Positions 36,720 to 45,815 are shown, counted from the first letter of the stretch. The stretch is 64,000 nt of DNA from an uncultured Lentibacter sp. (GCA_947497495.1 CANMGT010000007.1:1-64000); one strand, 5' to 3'. Notes: generated from the sequence alone by a model not told the origin. Numbers and translations: made by a program.

Positions 36720-38543
36720 CTAGGCCGCGTCTTGCTCGTTGGCTTGGCGCGCCCAGAGGTTGGCGTAGCGGCCTTTGCGTTTGAGAAGCGCCGCATGTTT
36801 GCCCGTCTCAACGATCTCGCCATCTTCCAGAACGACGATCCTGTCAGCGTCGGCGATTGTGGAAAGCCGGTGCGCAATTGTCAGCACCGTGCGGCCTTCA
36901 CCAGCTGCTTTGAGCGCGGTCTGGATGTCTTGCTCCGTTTCCGTGTCGAGCGCCGAAGTGGCCTCGTCGAGCAACAGAATGGGCGGGTCTTTCAGCAAGG
37001 TGCGGGCGATGCCGACACGCTGCTTTTCTCCGCCCGAGAGCTTGAGGCCACGCTCGCCAACGGCAGTGTCATAGCCCTCTGGCAAGCTTTCAATGAACTC
37101 GTGAATCTGTGCAGCTTTGGCAGCGGCGATGATGTCAGCCTCTGTCGCGCCATCGCGACCATAGGCGATATTGTAGCGGATGGTATCGTTGAACAGCACC
37201 GTGTCTTGGGGCACCACGCCGATGACATCGTGCAGGCTCTCTTGAGTAATGTCGCGCACGTCTTGTCCGTCGATCAGAAGCGCACCGCTTTGCACGTCGT
37301 AAAAGCGAAACAGCAGCCGCCCGATGGTTGACTTGCCCGACCCTGACGAGCCGACAATTGCGACGGTTTCACCCGCACCGATGTCAAGGCTGACACCTTT
37401 GAGGATCGGGCGCGCCGCGTCGTATCCGAAGTGAACATTGTCTAGTGTCACAGCCCCGCCTTGAACAGCAATGTCAGGCGCATTCGGCTTGTCTTTTACC
37501 TCGGAAGGTTGGCGCAAAAGCGAGAACATTTGCCCCATGTCCACAAGACTCTGACGGATTTCGCGGTAAACAGAGCCGAGGAAATTGAGCGGCATTGTGA
37601 TCTGGATCATGTAGGCATTGACCATCACGAAGTCCCCGACTGTCAGCCTGCCGGCCTCAACGCCCTGCGCGGCCATCACCATGACAATGACGAGACCTGC
37701 GGTGATCAGCAATGCTTGGCCGAAATTGAGAAAAGAGAGCGAGTAAGCGGTCTTCAAGGCAGCGGCTTGGTAACCCGCCATGGCGGCGTCATAACGGCTG
37801 GCTTCGCGACGTTCGGCGCCGAAATACTTTACCGTCTCGAAGTTGAGCAGTGAGTCGATCGCCTTTTGGTTGGCGTCTGTGTCCTGGTCGTTCATCTCGC
37901 GACGCAGTTTCACGCGCCACTCCGTCACCTTGAAGGTGAACCAGACGTAGATCGCGATGGTGACGGTGACGACGGCGAGATACCAGAAATCGAACAGGTA
38001 AAACAGAATGCCCGCGATAAGGGCCAGCTCCAGAATGAGCGGCCCGATCGAGAACAGCATGAACCGCAGCAGAAACTCGACGCCTTTGACACCGCGCTCG
38101 ATGATCCGGCTGAGCCCGCCGGTTTTGCGCGTGATATGATAGCGCATGGAAAGCTTGTGAATGTGCTGGAACGTTTCAAGTGCAAGGGCGCGCAAGGCGC
38201 GCTGTCCGACGGCCGCAAATATGGCATCGCGAAGCTGCTGAAAACCGTTGCTCATAAGGCGTGCCATGCCATAGGCCACCGTAAGGCCAACAGCTCCGAG
38301 CACAAGCTGGCTGGTGCCGTCAGCGGCCAAGGCATCAACGGCGCGCTTGTAGAGCATGGGGGTGTAAACCGCGATGATCTTGGAGAGTAACAACGCCAGC
38401 ATCGCAAAAACGACGCGGCGTTTGACCCATGGCACATCATCGGGCCAGAGATAAGGGAGAACTCTGCGGATTGTTTGCCAGCCTGAAGCACGTTCTGCCT
38501 GTGCTTCTGCCGTGTCGTCCGTGTTACTGCCAAAGTTGCGCAT
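36720..38543 (-). CDS. Atm1-type ABC exporter (fused permease-ATPase)
   Basis: The 607-aa half-transporter has six TMs in about 45-330 and a C-terminal ATPase with Walker A VGSSGSGKSTIGRLLFRFYD, signature LSGGEKQRVGIARTLL and Walker B ILLLDEATSALD. The TM region with LSMRYHITRKTGGLSRIIERG matches the Atm1/ABCB7 group, which exports glutathione-linked sulfur species or metal-glutathione conjugates. It acts as a homodimer. Convergent with the RND pump genes; upstream is a LysM protein gene on the same strand after a 180-base gap rich in hairpins. Confidence 0.92.
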   Translation of the reverse strand: MRNFGSNTDDTAEAQAERASGWQTIRRVLPYLWPDDVPWVKRRVVFAMLALLLSKIIAVYTPMLYKRAVDALAADGTSQLVLGAVGLTVAYGMARLMSNGFQQLRDAIFAAVGQRALRALALETFQHIHKLSMRYHITRKTGGLSRIIERGVKGVEFLLRFMLFSIGPLILELALIAGILFYLFDFWYLAVVTVTIAIYVWFTFKVTEWRVKLRREMNDQDTDANQKAIDSLLNFETVKYFGAERREASRYDAAMAGYQAAALKTAYSLSFLNFGQALLITAGLVIVMVMAAQGVEAGRLTVGDFVMVNAYMIQITMPLNFLGSVYREIRQSLVDMGQMFSLLRQPSEVKDKPNAPDIAVQGGAVTLDNVHFGYDAARPILKGVSLDIGAGETVAIVGSSGSGKSTIGRLLFRFYDVQSGALLIDGQDVRDITQESLHDVIGVVPQDTVLFNDTIRYNIAYGRDGATEADIIAAAKAAQIHEFIESLPEGYDTAVGERGLKLSGGEKQRVGIARTLLKDPPILLLDEATSALDTETEQDIQTALKAAGEGRTVLTIAHRLSTIADADRIVVLEDGEIVETGKHAALLKRKGRYANLWARQANEQDAA

Positions 38544-38641
38544 ACTGTCCCCGAAGTGCCCTAATTGCCTAAGCTAAGACAGGTAAGCCTCTTTGGGCCC
38601 AGATGCCAGAGGCGCGCTTGATAAGAAGTAAGGATTTGCGC

Positions 38642-38706
38642 CTTGGCTTCGCCAAGTCGCCCGGTGGGTGGCGCTTTTGCAGCTTACTGCAAAAGCGCCA
38701 CCCACC
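38642..38706. repeat. two adjacent perfect hairpins downstream of the LysM gene
   Basis: CTTGGC-TTC-GCCAAG at 38642-38656 is followed by a perfect 20-bp inverted repeat at 38663-38706 (arms GGTGGGTGGCGCTTTTGCAG and its complement) around a CTTA loop. It ends 18 bases from the LysM stop on that gene's 3' side. There is no T-run, so it is either a Rho-assisted terminator, an mRNA 3'-end stabiliser or a REP-like repeat. Confidence 0.8.
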
Positions 38707-38723
38707 AGCCAAAAACCGGAACC

Positions 38724-39830
38724 TTAGCCCGGTATGTCAAACACCTGCCCCGGGTAGATCAGATCGGGATTGCGGATCTGATCCTTGTTGGCCTCATAGA
38801 GTTGCACATACATAAGACCGTTGCCAAAACGCTCGGCAGCGATCGCCCACAGCGTCGTTCCGGGTTGAACTGTGACAGCACTGACCTTGGCCTCTTGCAC
38901 CTTGCCCGCAGGCTCTCGCTTGAAGGGCGTTTCAACACGGCTGGTGACGGCTCCGCTCGCATCAACCTTATCAACACGCAAGGTGTAAATGCCGCTGTCG
39001 ACGTCAGGCAGCTCGGTGCGCCACTGGCCAGACTGCGCCACCGGCTGTGTCGTCACCGGCTTGTTATCGAGGTAGATCCGCACAAAGCCTTCGCTCGGTG
39101 CACGACCTGCAAGTTGCACGTCTCCGACATCAGAATAGCTGATCGCATCCAGCGCGACCTCGCTCATAACTTGAGGCGAGGCACTTTGGACAACTTCAAC
39201 ACCTGCTTTAGATATCTCGACGACGGCTTGCTGCTTTTGCGGCTCCACAGTGTCGGAGCTGGCCACTGCATTGCTTGCAACAACAGCGTCCGGTGCGGCA
39301 GCCTCAGCCGCCCGCAAAGGCGCCACGAGAAACTCGCTCTGCCCCGTCTCGCCACTGTCAGTCATCCGCAGGCTCAAAACGCGCGCAGTCTCGCTGGCAG
39401 GCAAATCACCCAAATGCACAAAGCTGCCATCCGCTCCGGCCAACAGCGTCGCCAAGACGTCGCCATCCAGCAACAACTCGACAGCCTGCCCAGCTGGAGC
39501 TTCACCCGCGATGGTCAAGCGGCCATCAGGATCAACGCGGACAATGTCGAACGCAGGCGCACTCAAAGAGGCCTCCTGAGACGATACGGCAGGGGCAACA
39601 GCGCCGCCTTCTTGAACCGGCATTGCGGCAGACTGCTGATCCGTCTGCACTGACTCCGTTTCCGGCGCTCCGCTCATAGGCGCTTCTGCCTGCGGCACCT
39701 CAGGCGTGCCGATCAGCACATCCTTGAAGTAGACTCCAACACCACCTGCCACCAAAACAGCAGCTGCCCCCAAAGACACGGCTGTGTTTGTGCCCAATAA
39801 ACTTGCGAGTTTGCTCATCGACGTCCCCAA
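38724..39830 (-). CDS. LysM-domain cell envelope protein
   Basis: The 368-aa protein has one N-terminal TM (NTAVSLGAAAVLVAGGVGVY), a long acidic, alanine-rich linker with Ig-like segments (DVQLAGRAPSEGFVRIYLD), and a C-terminal LysM domain: VQPGTTLWAIAAERFG and IRNPDLIYPGQVFDIPG. LysM binds peptidoglycan glycan strands, so the protein likely spans from the inner membrane to the cell wall. Such TM-linker-LysM proteins are standard in Rhodobacteraceae, and I know of no firm function. Confidence 0.88.
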   Translation of the reverse strand: MGTSMSKLASLLGTNTAVSLGAAAVLVAGGVGVYFKDVLIGTPEVPQAEAPMSGAPETESVQTDQQSAAMPVQEGGAVAPAVSSQEASLSAPAFDIVRVDPDGRLTIAGEAPAGQAVELLLDGDVLATLLAGADGSFVHLGDLPASETARVLSLRMTDSGETGQSEFLVAPLRAAEAAAPDAVVASNAVASSDTVEPQKQQAVVEISKAGVEVVQSASPQVMSEVALDAISYSDVGDVQLAGRAPSEGFVRIYLDNKPVTTQPVAQSGQWRTELPDVDSGIYTLRVDKVDASGAVTSRVETPFKREPAGKVQEAKVSAVTVQPGTTLWAIAAERFGNGLMYVQLYEANKDQIRNPDLIYPGQVFDIPG

Positions 39831-39928
39831 TAGCGCCTACATACTTGATGCATGGTTGAGGGAGCATATCAACAAGGCTATGACAAATCAAAACATCATC
39901 TGACCCAGTTACTTTCGGAGCGCTCTCT

Positions 39929-40480
39929 ATGTCAAAACACTCTATCTGCGTTTACTGCGGCTCACGCCCCGGCAAGAGCCCGGCCTATATGCAAGCGGCC
40001 GAGGCCTTCGGGCAAGACATCGCCGCGCAAGGCTGGCGGCTCGTCTATGGCGCGGGGGACGTTGGCCTCATGGGGGCTGTGGCCCGCGCAGCGCAGGCGG
40101 CCGGAGCAGAAACTTTCGGCGTCATTCCCACGCACCTCATGGATATGGAAGTCGGCAAACGTGACCTGACAACATTTGTCGTCACCGAGAACATGCACGA
40201 GCGCAAGAAAGTCATGTATATGAACGCCGATGCTGTGGTCGTCTTGCCTGGGGGGGCCGGCTCGCTTGACGAGTTCTTTGAAGTGCTCACATGGGCGCAG
40301 CTTGGCCTGCACGCAAAGCCGATCGTTGTGCTCAATGTACTGGGCTACTGGGCGCCGTTGCTTGCCTTGGTCGAGCACGCGATTGCCGAAGGCTTTGCCG
40401 ATGCGAGCCTCAAAGAGCTGTTCACGGTGGTCAACACCACGGAGGCCGCCACGGCCTATCTACGCGAGGCCCTCTCCTGA
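39929..40480 (+). CDS. LOG family protein (TIGR00730)
   Basis: The 183-aa Rossmann-like protein has VYCGSRPGKSP, LVYGAGDVGLMGAVARAA, the catalytic MHERKKVMYMNADAVVVLPGG and AGSLDEFFEVLTW, which contain the PGGxGTxxE-type motif (here PGGAGSLDE). Family members are cytokinin riboside 5'-monophosphate phosphoribohydrolases or related nucleotide 5'-monophosphate nucleosidases. It is convergent with rarD and overlaps it by 25 bases. Confidence 0.92.
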   Translation: MSKHSICVYCGSRPGKSPAYMQAAEAFGQDIAAQGWRLVYGAGDVGLMGAVARAAQAAGAETFGVIPTHLMDMEVGKRDLTTFVVTENMHERKKVMYMNADAVVVLPGGAGSLDEFFEVLTWAQLGLHAKPIVVLNVLGYWAPLLALVEHAIAEGFADASLKELFTVVNTTEAATAYLREALS

Positions 40481-41355
40481 GCCAACGATGACAGCGAGTA
40501 AAGCGCAAGACCCGCCCAGATAAGGCCAAACGCGAGCTTGTGCCAAAGCCCGAACGGCTCGCCAAACACAACCACGGCGCAGAAAAACTGTGCTGTCGGG
40601 TTGATGTATTGCAACAGGCCAACTGTCGAAAGCCTCAGGCGCTTGGTGGCATAGGAAAACAACATCAAAGGCGTCGCCGTCAGCACGCCCGAAAACACCA
40701 GCATGCCGCTGTCCCAAACTGCCATGCCAAAGTGCCCCTGCCCTTGGCTGTGCACATACGCCAGCACCCCAAGCGCTACCGGCACCAGCAAGCCAACCTC
40801 GGCTGTCACCGAAACAACAGGGCCAACATCCAGCCTCTTCTTCACCAAGCCGTAGACGCCGAATGTCACAGAGACGACAATGGCGATCCAGGGCGCAACG
40901 CCCAAGCCGTAAGTCAACAGGCTGACAGCCAAAGTTGCCAGCGCGACGGCCAAAACCTGCACCCTAGAAAGCATCTCACCCAAAGCAAAACGCCCGATAA
41001 GCACGGCAACCAGCGGAAAGATATAATACCCGAGCGCCGCCTCCGTGGCACGCCCGACTTGAATCGAAAAGATGAAACTAAACCAGTTCACCGAGATCAT
41101 CAGCGCAGCCACCGCGATGGTCAGCACGGCCTTCGTGTCTTTGAGCGCAGTCTTCAGCGCCCCGATGCGCCCCTGCGCAAGCAGCAAGCCCGCGAAAATC
41201 ACGAAAGACCAAAACGTGCGATGCGCCAGAATTTCGATCGGCGGAATATGGGCCAAAGCCTTGTAATACAGCGCCGAAAACCCCCAAATCAGACAGGCTG
41301 CGACCATGGCAAGAACGCCTCTGAGGCTTTCGTTTTGCATCTGCTCGCTTCCCAC
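40456..41355 (-). CDS. rarD: EamA-family transporter RarD
   Basis: The 299-aa protein has ten hydrophobic segments in two EamA repeats; RGVLAMVAACLIWGFSALYYK, ILAHRTFWSFV and INPTAQFFCAVVVFGEP match the RarD subfamily. The substrate is unknown (chloramphenicol sensitivity phenotype in one homolog). The last 25 bases overlap the convergent LOG gene. Confidence 0.88.
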   Translation of the reverse strand: MGSEQMQNESLRGVLAMVAACLIWGFSALYYKALAHIPPIEILAHRTFWSFVIFAGLLLAQGRIGALKTALKDTKAVLTIAVAALMISVNWFSFIFSIQVGRATEAALGYYIFPLVAVLIGRFALGEMLSRVQVLAVALATLAVSLLTYGLGVAPWIAIVVSVTFGVYGLVKKRLDVGPVVSVTAEVGLLVPVALGVLAYVHSQGQGHFGMAVWDSGMLVFSGVLTATPLMLFSYATKRLRLSTVGLLQYINPTAQFFCAVVVFGEPFGLWHKLAFGLIWAGLALYSLSSLAQERASRR

Positions 41356-41455
41356 ATCCGCCCAAACAGGCTCGGTTAAGACTATTTGAATTCAATTGTT
41401 GGCGAATTCGAAACCTATTGCTATCGTCATGTCTGAAAAAACAGGACATTGGAAG

Positions 41456-42283
41456 ATGCGACATACGCTGCCTCTGGCACCGCAGTTTTACGTGACGGCC
41501 CCGCAGCCCTGCCCCTACCTTGAAGGCAGGCTCGAGCGCAAGCTGTTCACCGCCCTGCAAGGCCAAGGCGCCCAAGAGCTGAACGACGGCCTCTCGCACC
41601 AAGGCTTCCGGCGCTCACAAAACGTGCTCTACCGCCCTTCCTGCACCGACTGTTCGGCCTGCCTGTCCGCGCGGATCGAAATAGAAAACTTCACAGCCTC
41701 CAAAAGCCAGAAGCGCGTGCTGAAGAAAAACGCTAACCTTGAGCGCCGCGTGACCTCGCCCTGGGCGACCGAAGAGCAATACGAGCTGTTTCGCCGCTAC
41801 CTTGACAGCCGCCACGCCGAAGGTGGCATGGCTGACATGGATGTCTTCGAGTTCGCCGCGATGATCGAAGAAACGCCGATCCGCTCGCGTGTGATCGAAT
41901 ACCATGATCGCGACACAGGCGCGCTCGTCGCCGTTTGCCTGACCGATGTTTTGAACGACGGGCTGTCGATGGTCTATTCCTTCTTTGACCCGACCTACGA
42001 AAAACACTCGCTCGGCACCTTCATCATCCTTGATCACATCGCAATCGCCCGTGAAAGCAACATGCCCTTCGTCTATCTGGGCTATTGGGTGCCCGGCTCG
42101 GCGAAAATGGGCTACAAAGCAAAGTTCTCGGCGCTTCAAATCTACAAACACAGCGCGTGGCACCCCCTCGGCGACCCGGCCGATCACGACACCGAGACAC
42201 ACCCGCTCTCAACCGCCCCCATCGCCGAACAAGTCGCCAACATCTCCCTGCCCGACCTGCCCGCGCACCGCAAAACCCGCTGA
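41456..42283 (+). CDS. bpt: leucyl/phenylalanyl-type arginyl-tRNA--protein transferase Bpt
   Basis: From the ATG at 41456 the protein is 275 aa and starts [20 protein letters not shown]. The Cys-rich N-terminal block ([28 protein letters not shown]) and C-terminal [20 protein letters not shown] define the ATE/Bpt fold. Bpt attaches leucine to N-terminal Asp or Glu, marking proteins for ClpS-ClpAP. In-frame ATGs at 41396 and 41429 are less typical. It is the last core gene before the accessory island. Confidence 0.94.
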   Translation: MRHTLPLAPQFYVTAPQPCPYLEGRLERKLFTALQGQGAQELNDGLSHQGFRRSQNVLYRPSCTDCSACLSARIEIENFTASKSQKRVLKKNANLERRVTSPWATEEQYELFRRYLDSRHAEGGMADMDVFEFAAMIEETPIRSRVIEYHDRDTGALVAVCLTDVLNDGLSMVYSFFDPTYEKHSLGTFIILDHIAIARESNMPFVYLGYWVPGSAKMGYKAKFSALQIYKHSAWHPLGDPADHDTETHPLSTAPIAEQVANISLPDLPAHRKTR

Positions 42284-42844
42284 GGGTTTGAGTAGAGCGC
42301 ATCCGCAGGCCATGGTGTGACCCACGACTTCCAAATTTGGGCGGGAAGGAGACATTCGCTGCGCTTTGCACCGAGGTCTCCTGTGCGGGACTTTCCCGAC
42401 ATTGACGTTTTGCCATGTTGCTGACGCAGCATTCGTTTGCATTTGCGGTGCGGGACACGCGGCACCGCAGCAAATGTCGGCAAACCGGTCATTCGCAGGC
42501 ATCGTTTTCGCCAGAACCGAAACTGAACTTTCGCCGCACGTTGCCCGGACACTAGAGCTGCGGGACTTTGCCGCCATTGGTTTTAGGGTCTTCGCTGACG
42601 CAGCATCGCTTCGCGCTTGCAGCATGCTTATCGATGCGTTCCAGATCACATCGCCGATGCGGCCATTTAACCTGGCTCTATGACGTCAAATTCAGACCGC
42701 GCTTTCGCTGCGCGGTGTTAGAAATATCGACGCGCGGGAGGAAGTGTGAATTCACTGTAGTTACAACAATCACCGCTTGTCTGATTCAAGCTATCTGGAT
42801 CGTGGAACACGGCCTTCGGGCAAGACATCGCTATTCTTAGAATT
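42284..42844. other. 561-base non-coding boundary region of the accessory island
   Basis: No convincing gene. Plus-strand open frames here have arginine/cysteine-rich shadow composition and no ribosome binding sites. The stretch holds the imperfect direct repeat described separately and repeated phrases such as GCTGACGCAGCAT and GTCGGCAAACCGGTCATTCGC, similar to decayed repeat sequence that I associate with Roseobacter intergenic islands. Confidence 0.55.
42383..42625. repeat. imperfect direct repeat (two about 66-base units, 176-base offset)
   Basis: Unit 1 (42383-42449) and unit 2 (42559-42625) both begin TGCGGGACTTT, continue CCG-N-CATTG and share GCTGACGCAGCAT at the same relative place. 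Divergence between the units suggests an old duplication or two members of a dispersed non-coding repeat family. Confidence 0.6.
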
Positions 42845-43126
42845 CTAGAAGTCGTCAAATTCTGGAACACTGCCCATCCTTATAAGGAAGCTCGGCGCGC
42901 CAACCTCTCCGCTGTTTGGGTCCTCAATGACCATGTAAGCGTCGGCACCCGCGCAATCCTCTGATAGAGATTCTCGCTCAGCTCTGTTCTGTGCCTCCGA
43001 CGCTGTGGAGTATTCGAATTGCTTGGCAATTTTTAAGCCGGCCTGCCCATCGCGTCCAGCCTTCGTTTTCACATACGTTTGGCAGATGTAATGGATTTTT
43101 TCTGCGGTTTGTTCTGAATTCGTCAT
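42845..43126 (-). CDS. hypothetical protein (93 aa), last gene of island operon
   Basis: A 93-aa soluble protein starting MTNSEQTAEKIHYICQTYV, with GGL-like core AGLKIAKQFEYSTASEAQNRAE and an acidic C-terminus PEFDDF. An AAGGATC ribosome binding site precedes the ATG. The composition (about 14 Glu/Asp in the second half) and absence of a signal suggest a small cytoplasmic protein. It follows the 72-aa gene by 21 bases, so it is co-transcribed with it. No family recognised. Confidence 0.7.
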   Translation of the reverse strand: MTNSEQTAEKIHYICQTYVKTKAGRDGQAGLKIAKQFEYSTASEAQNRAERESLSEDCAGADAYMVIEDPNSGEVGAPSFLIRMGSVPEFDDF

Positions 43127-43147
43127 GGACTGATCCTTTGAGGAAGC

Positions 43148-43366
43148 CTACGAGCGACGCGTTTTACGCGTGGCTGTGGTTGTGGTTTCTGGTGGCGCGC
43201 TTGCTTCTCTTTCAAGACGGGCCTTGCGAAGACGGGTAATCTTAACTTGTCGTTGCTTCTCTTCTTCGTCGATCATGCCTCTGACAACACGCGTTGTCTT
43301 GTCCATCGCGGTTTCCGGTTTGGGAACATACGCTTTGGCGCCATTTGGTTTTTTAATATTCTTCAT
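43148..43366 (-). CDS. hypothetical basic protein (72 aa)
   Basis: A 72-aa strongly charged protein: MKNIKKPNGAKAYVPKPETA, then a Lys/Arg/Glu helix IDEEEKQRQVKITRLRKARL and a basic threonine-rich tail. A GGGAG ribosome binding site lies nine bases upstream of the ATG. It probably forms a single long helix and could bind nucleic acid, but nothing proves this. It is 50 bases downstream of the racemase gene on the same strand. Confidence 0.62.
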   Translation of the reverse strand: MKNIKKPNGAKAYVPKPETAMDKTTRVVRGMIDEEEKQRQVKITRLRKARLEREASAPPETTTTATRKTRRS

Positions 43367-43416
43367 TGGTGTGTCTCCCTTTTTGGTTTCAGGTCGGTTG
43401 GTCTAGGCGAGGTGTT

Positions 43417-44538
43417 TCAAACCAGCGCCAGGTGTTGGGGCTTGTCTTGGGTACGCCGCGGGTGTCTTGGAGGGCGATCATCGAGCAGTTTTACTTTGAT
43501 GTCGGGCGCGGCCATTGCATGCATCAACGCATTGTAGTTCATCTGGAACTTCACTTCAGATCCCACCTTCAAGATGGTTCGGTTCGTCCCAATGACGAGA
43601 TGATCGCTGGTTGCACCGATAAATGTGCTGCCAGCAGGCATTGAAAGCCCCAAAATGTCGGTGTCCTGCTGCCCTATCGCGAGGATATGGCGTTTGGAAA
43701 CCCCACTGACTGGCGCGATACGAAGTCTTGCCAAAGTTGGATCGACCAAGGCGATGGGGAAAGGCGCTGGTTTTGCACTCGCTTCAATAACTTCGGCGAC
43801 AAGCGTGAAGGCGTCCGTGTGCATCCCGTCGATCTGCTCGCCAGACACTGGTTCAACACCCAAAAGGATTGCCTCACCCAGCCTCAGGTTGTTGATGCGG
43901 CCAGTAGATTGTTCGCCAAACGCCCAGGGTAGGTTGGCAGAACCGCCGCCGGATACGATCTTGAGGAATGGGCCGCACGCCCCCTCGATTTCATTCGCCA
44001 GAGCGCCAAAATTGGCCATTTGAGACGTCGTCGGGGCGAGCCCGCTTAAACAAGCAAAGTTTGCGCCAATGCCTTTCAACGCGACCCCCCGCATAGTCAT
44101 AACCTGCAGCGCAACTTCAGCCAGGTTCTCGGGTAAAATACCTTCGCGTCGATCGCCCATCTCGACCATCAGTATGATACCGTGAACCCTTCCTCTGCGG
44201 ATGGCGGCAGATGACAAGGCGGCAATGACAGCAATCTCTGTGTTATAGCTCGCTTCACAGAACTGAACCACTTGATCGGCTTGGCTCATCATCGGCGTCC
44301 GGATCAGAGTGACTGGGCTTGTGATGCCTGCTTGACGTAACCTCTGCACATTGCTGATGCGTGCATCCGCAAGCCCCGCGACACCTCCGTCGAGCAGAGC
44401 TTGAGCGATCGCAGGGTGCCCGCGGACACCCTTGGTAACGCCTGTGACATCAATCCCACGCGCGCCCAACCGCCGAACGACGGTTTGTGTGTTGCGACGT
44501 ATCTTGTTCAGATCTACTTCAATACGCGGGCAGCTCAT
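43417..44538 (-). CDS. PLP-dependent amino-acid racemase, alanine-racemase fold (COG3457-like)
   Basis: The 373-aa protein begins like an alanine racemase barrel: IEVDLNKIRRNTQTVVRR, then VTGVTKGVRGHPAIAQALL, in which K36 is the expected PLP lysine. GVAGLADARISNVQRLRQAG, ILMVEMGDRREGILPENL, FACLSGLAPT and SGGGSANLPW follow the fold III phosphate-binding layout of the COG3457 group, which includes ornithine racemases. The canonical alanine-racemase sequence KADAYGHG is absent, so the substrate is not simply alanine. The start overlaps the stop of the DUF1611 gene by ATGA, showing translational coupling. Confidence 0.85.
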   Translation of the reverse strand: MSCPRIEVDLNKIRRNTQTVVRRLGARGIDVTGVTKGVRGHPAIAQALLDGGVAGLADARISNVQRLRQAGITSPVTLIRTPMMSQADQVVQFCEASYNTEIAVIAALSSAAIRRGRVHGIILMVEMGDRREGILPENLAEVALQVMTMRGVALKGIGANFACLSGLAPTTSQMANFGALANEIEGACGPFLKIVSGGGSANLPWAFGEQSTGRINNLRLGEAILLGVEPVSGEQIDGMHTDAFTLVAEVIEASAKPAPFPIALVDPTLARLRIAPVSGVSKRHILAIGQQDTDILGLSMPAGSTFIGATSDHLVIGTNRTILKVGSEVKFQMNYNALMHAMAAPDIKVKLLDDRPPRHPRRTQDKPQHLALV

Positions 44539-45734
44539 ATCGCGACCATGGGGGGCCTTTTGGACAGGTCGGGGTATGCGGCGACCACCATTGCGAGCAA
44601 ATGTGAGGCCGGTCGCGCCAAGGCATCGGTGACTGGCAACCCGAGTTTTTGAGATTGTGCCGCGATGGTGTCGGTGATTTCAGCTTCGGTCATCCCCTCA
44701 TGATTTAGCGTGACACCTATGACCTTTGTATTGGCAAAGGCCTCAATCAGGGAAATCTCACTTGCAGCGGAAGGCATTGGCATACTGGGAAAATCGCAGC
44801 GATGTGCGCGTTTTGGCGCGTGCTGAAGGATGACAGCATCTGGCTGGCTGCCCCGCAGAATAAATGCCGATGTGCAGAACGCAGGATGGCTCAGCGCGCC
44901 CTGACCTTCGATCAAAATGACATCGGGTTGCTCCGCTTCAGACGCCGCAACAATCGCGCCTTCAAGCTCGCCACAGCAGAACTGGGGCGGCACTGCATCC
45001 ATTGCGATGCCATATTTGGCCCCCTGCATCAAGCCGGTCTGGCCTGTGCCGACAAGCACTGTCTTGATGCCCTTCGCATTCAGGGCGCGCGCCAAAACGG
45101 TCGCCGTTGTCCGCTTGCCGATCGCGCAATCAGTACCAAGAACGGCAATCCGCAGCGCCTTTACACCAGCAACACTGCCATCGAAGAGGCGCATGTCCTT
45201 ACTGGGCTTTGGCTTTCGGATGTCGCGGATCGTGACATTCCGTTCGGATGCTGCGGTGGCTATTTCTCTATCATCGCTCAGATATTCATGCAGCCCGCTC
45301 ACGATGTTCATGCCAAGCTCTATCGCTTTCAGAACAACGCCCCGGTCAGCCTTCGAAAGACGCCCTATTGAGGGGGCCATCCCATAGATCAAAGTATCGG
45401 GAATGACGGCTTCATGGACAATTGCGGCATCCAGATGACCAAAGATCGGTATGTGGTTCATCGCATCGTCGAGGACGGATCCGCTGTCTTGTCCGCCATA
45501 GGTGCTGTCGATGACAGAAAGGATGCGATACGCCTCAGAATGGCGCACAAGGCCATTCGCAGTCTTGCCGTCGATTTGCGCGAAGTTCCCCTCGCAATAG
45601 ACGACTGCCGAGGGTGTTGCTGCGATCTGCATGACCGAAGTCAGATGGGTCGGCTCGTTTGGGGCCATTGGCGGCGCTTGAGCGCCTCTGACAAGGCGGC
45701 GGATTGTGTCGACAGTTTTGGAAGTGGTTTCCAT
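44535..45734 (-). CDS. DUF1611 (COG3367) P-loop protein, DgcN-like
   Basis: A 399-aa protein with an N-terminal Rossmann-like half (VVYCEGNFAQIDGKTANGL, DLDAAIVHEAVI region) and a C-terminal P-loop domain with AVLGTDCAIGKRTTATVLAR, VGTGQTGLMQG, ILIEGQGALSHPA and GVTLNHEGMTEAEI. DUF1611 proteins include DgcN, described as a D-glutamate N-acetyltransferase that works with the enolase-type racemase DgcA in marine bacteria. Here the partner is a PLP-type racemase instead. The substrate is therefore open. An AAGGA ribosome binding site precedes the ATG; the gene is 81 bases after the repeat-protein gene. Confidence 0.85.
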   Translation of the reverse strand: METTSKTVDTIRRLVRGAQAPPMAPNEPTHLTSVMQIAATPSAVVYCEGNFAQIDGKTANGLVRHSEAYRILSVIDSTYGGQDSGSVLDDAMNHIPIFGHLDAAIVHEAVIPDTLIYGMAPSIGRLSKADRGVVLKAIELGMNIVSGLHEYLSDDREIATAASERNVTIRDIRKPKPSKDMRLFDGSVAGVKALRIAVLGTDCAIGKRTTATVLARALNAKGIKTVLVGTGQTGLMQGAKYGIAMDAVPPQFCCGELEGAIVAASEAEQPDVILIEGQGALSHPAFCTSAFILRGSQPDAVILQHAPKRAHRCDFPSMPMPSAASEISLIEAFANTKVIGVTLNHEGMTEAEITDTIAAQSQKLGLPVTDALARPASHLLAMVVAAYPDLSKRPPMVAI

Positions 45735-45815
45735 TGTAATTCCTTTTTTGTTGGCAAGGAGGACAGAGCTGTCATCACCTGCGCATTTTGAAGTCCGAGT
45801 TGCTGTGCTCTGCGC

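Noticed and set aside
38643-39653. A 336-codon plus-strand frame across the LysM gene.
   Set aside because: Antisense to the LysM protein and starts within the 20-bp inverted repeat; no ribosome binding site or domain.
42366-42840. Two plus-strand frames (105 and 90 codons) in the island boundary region.
   Set aside because: No ribosome binding sites and biased composition (Arg, Cys, Ala); the region is better explained as degenerate non-coding repeats.
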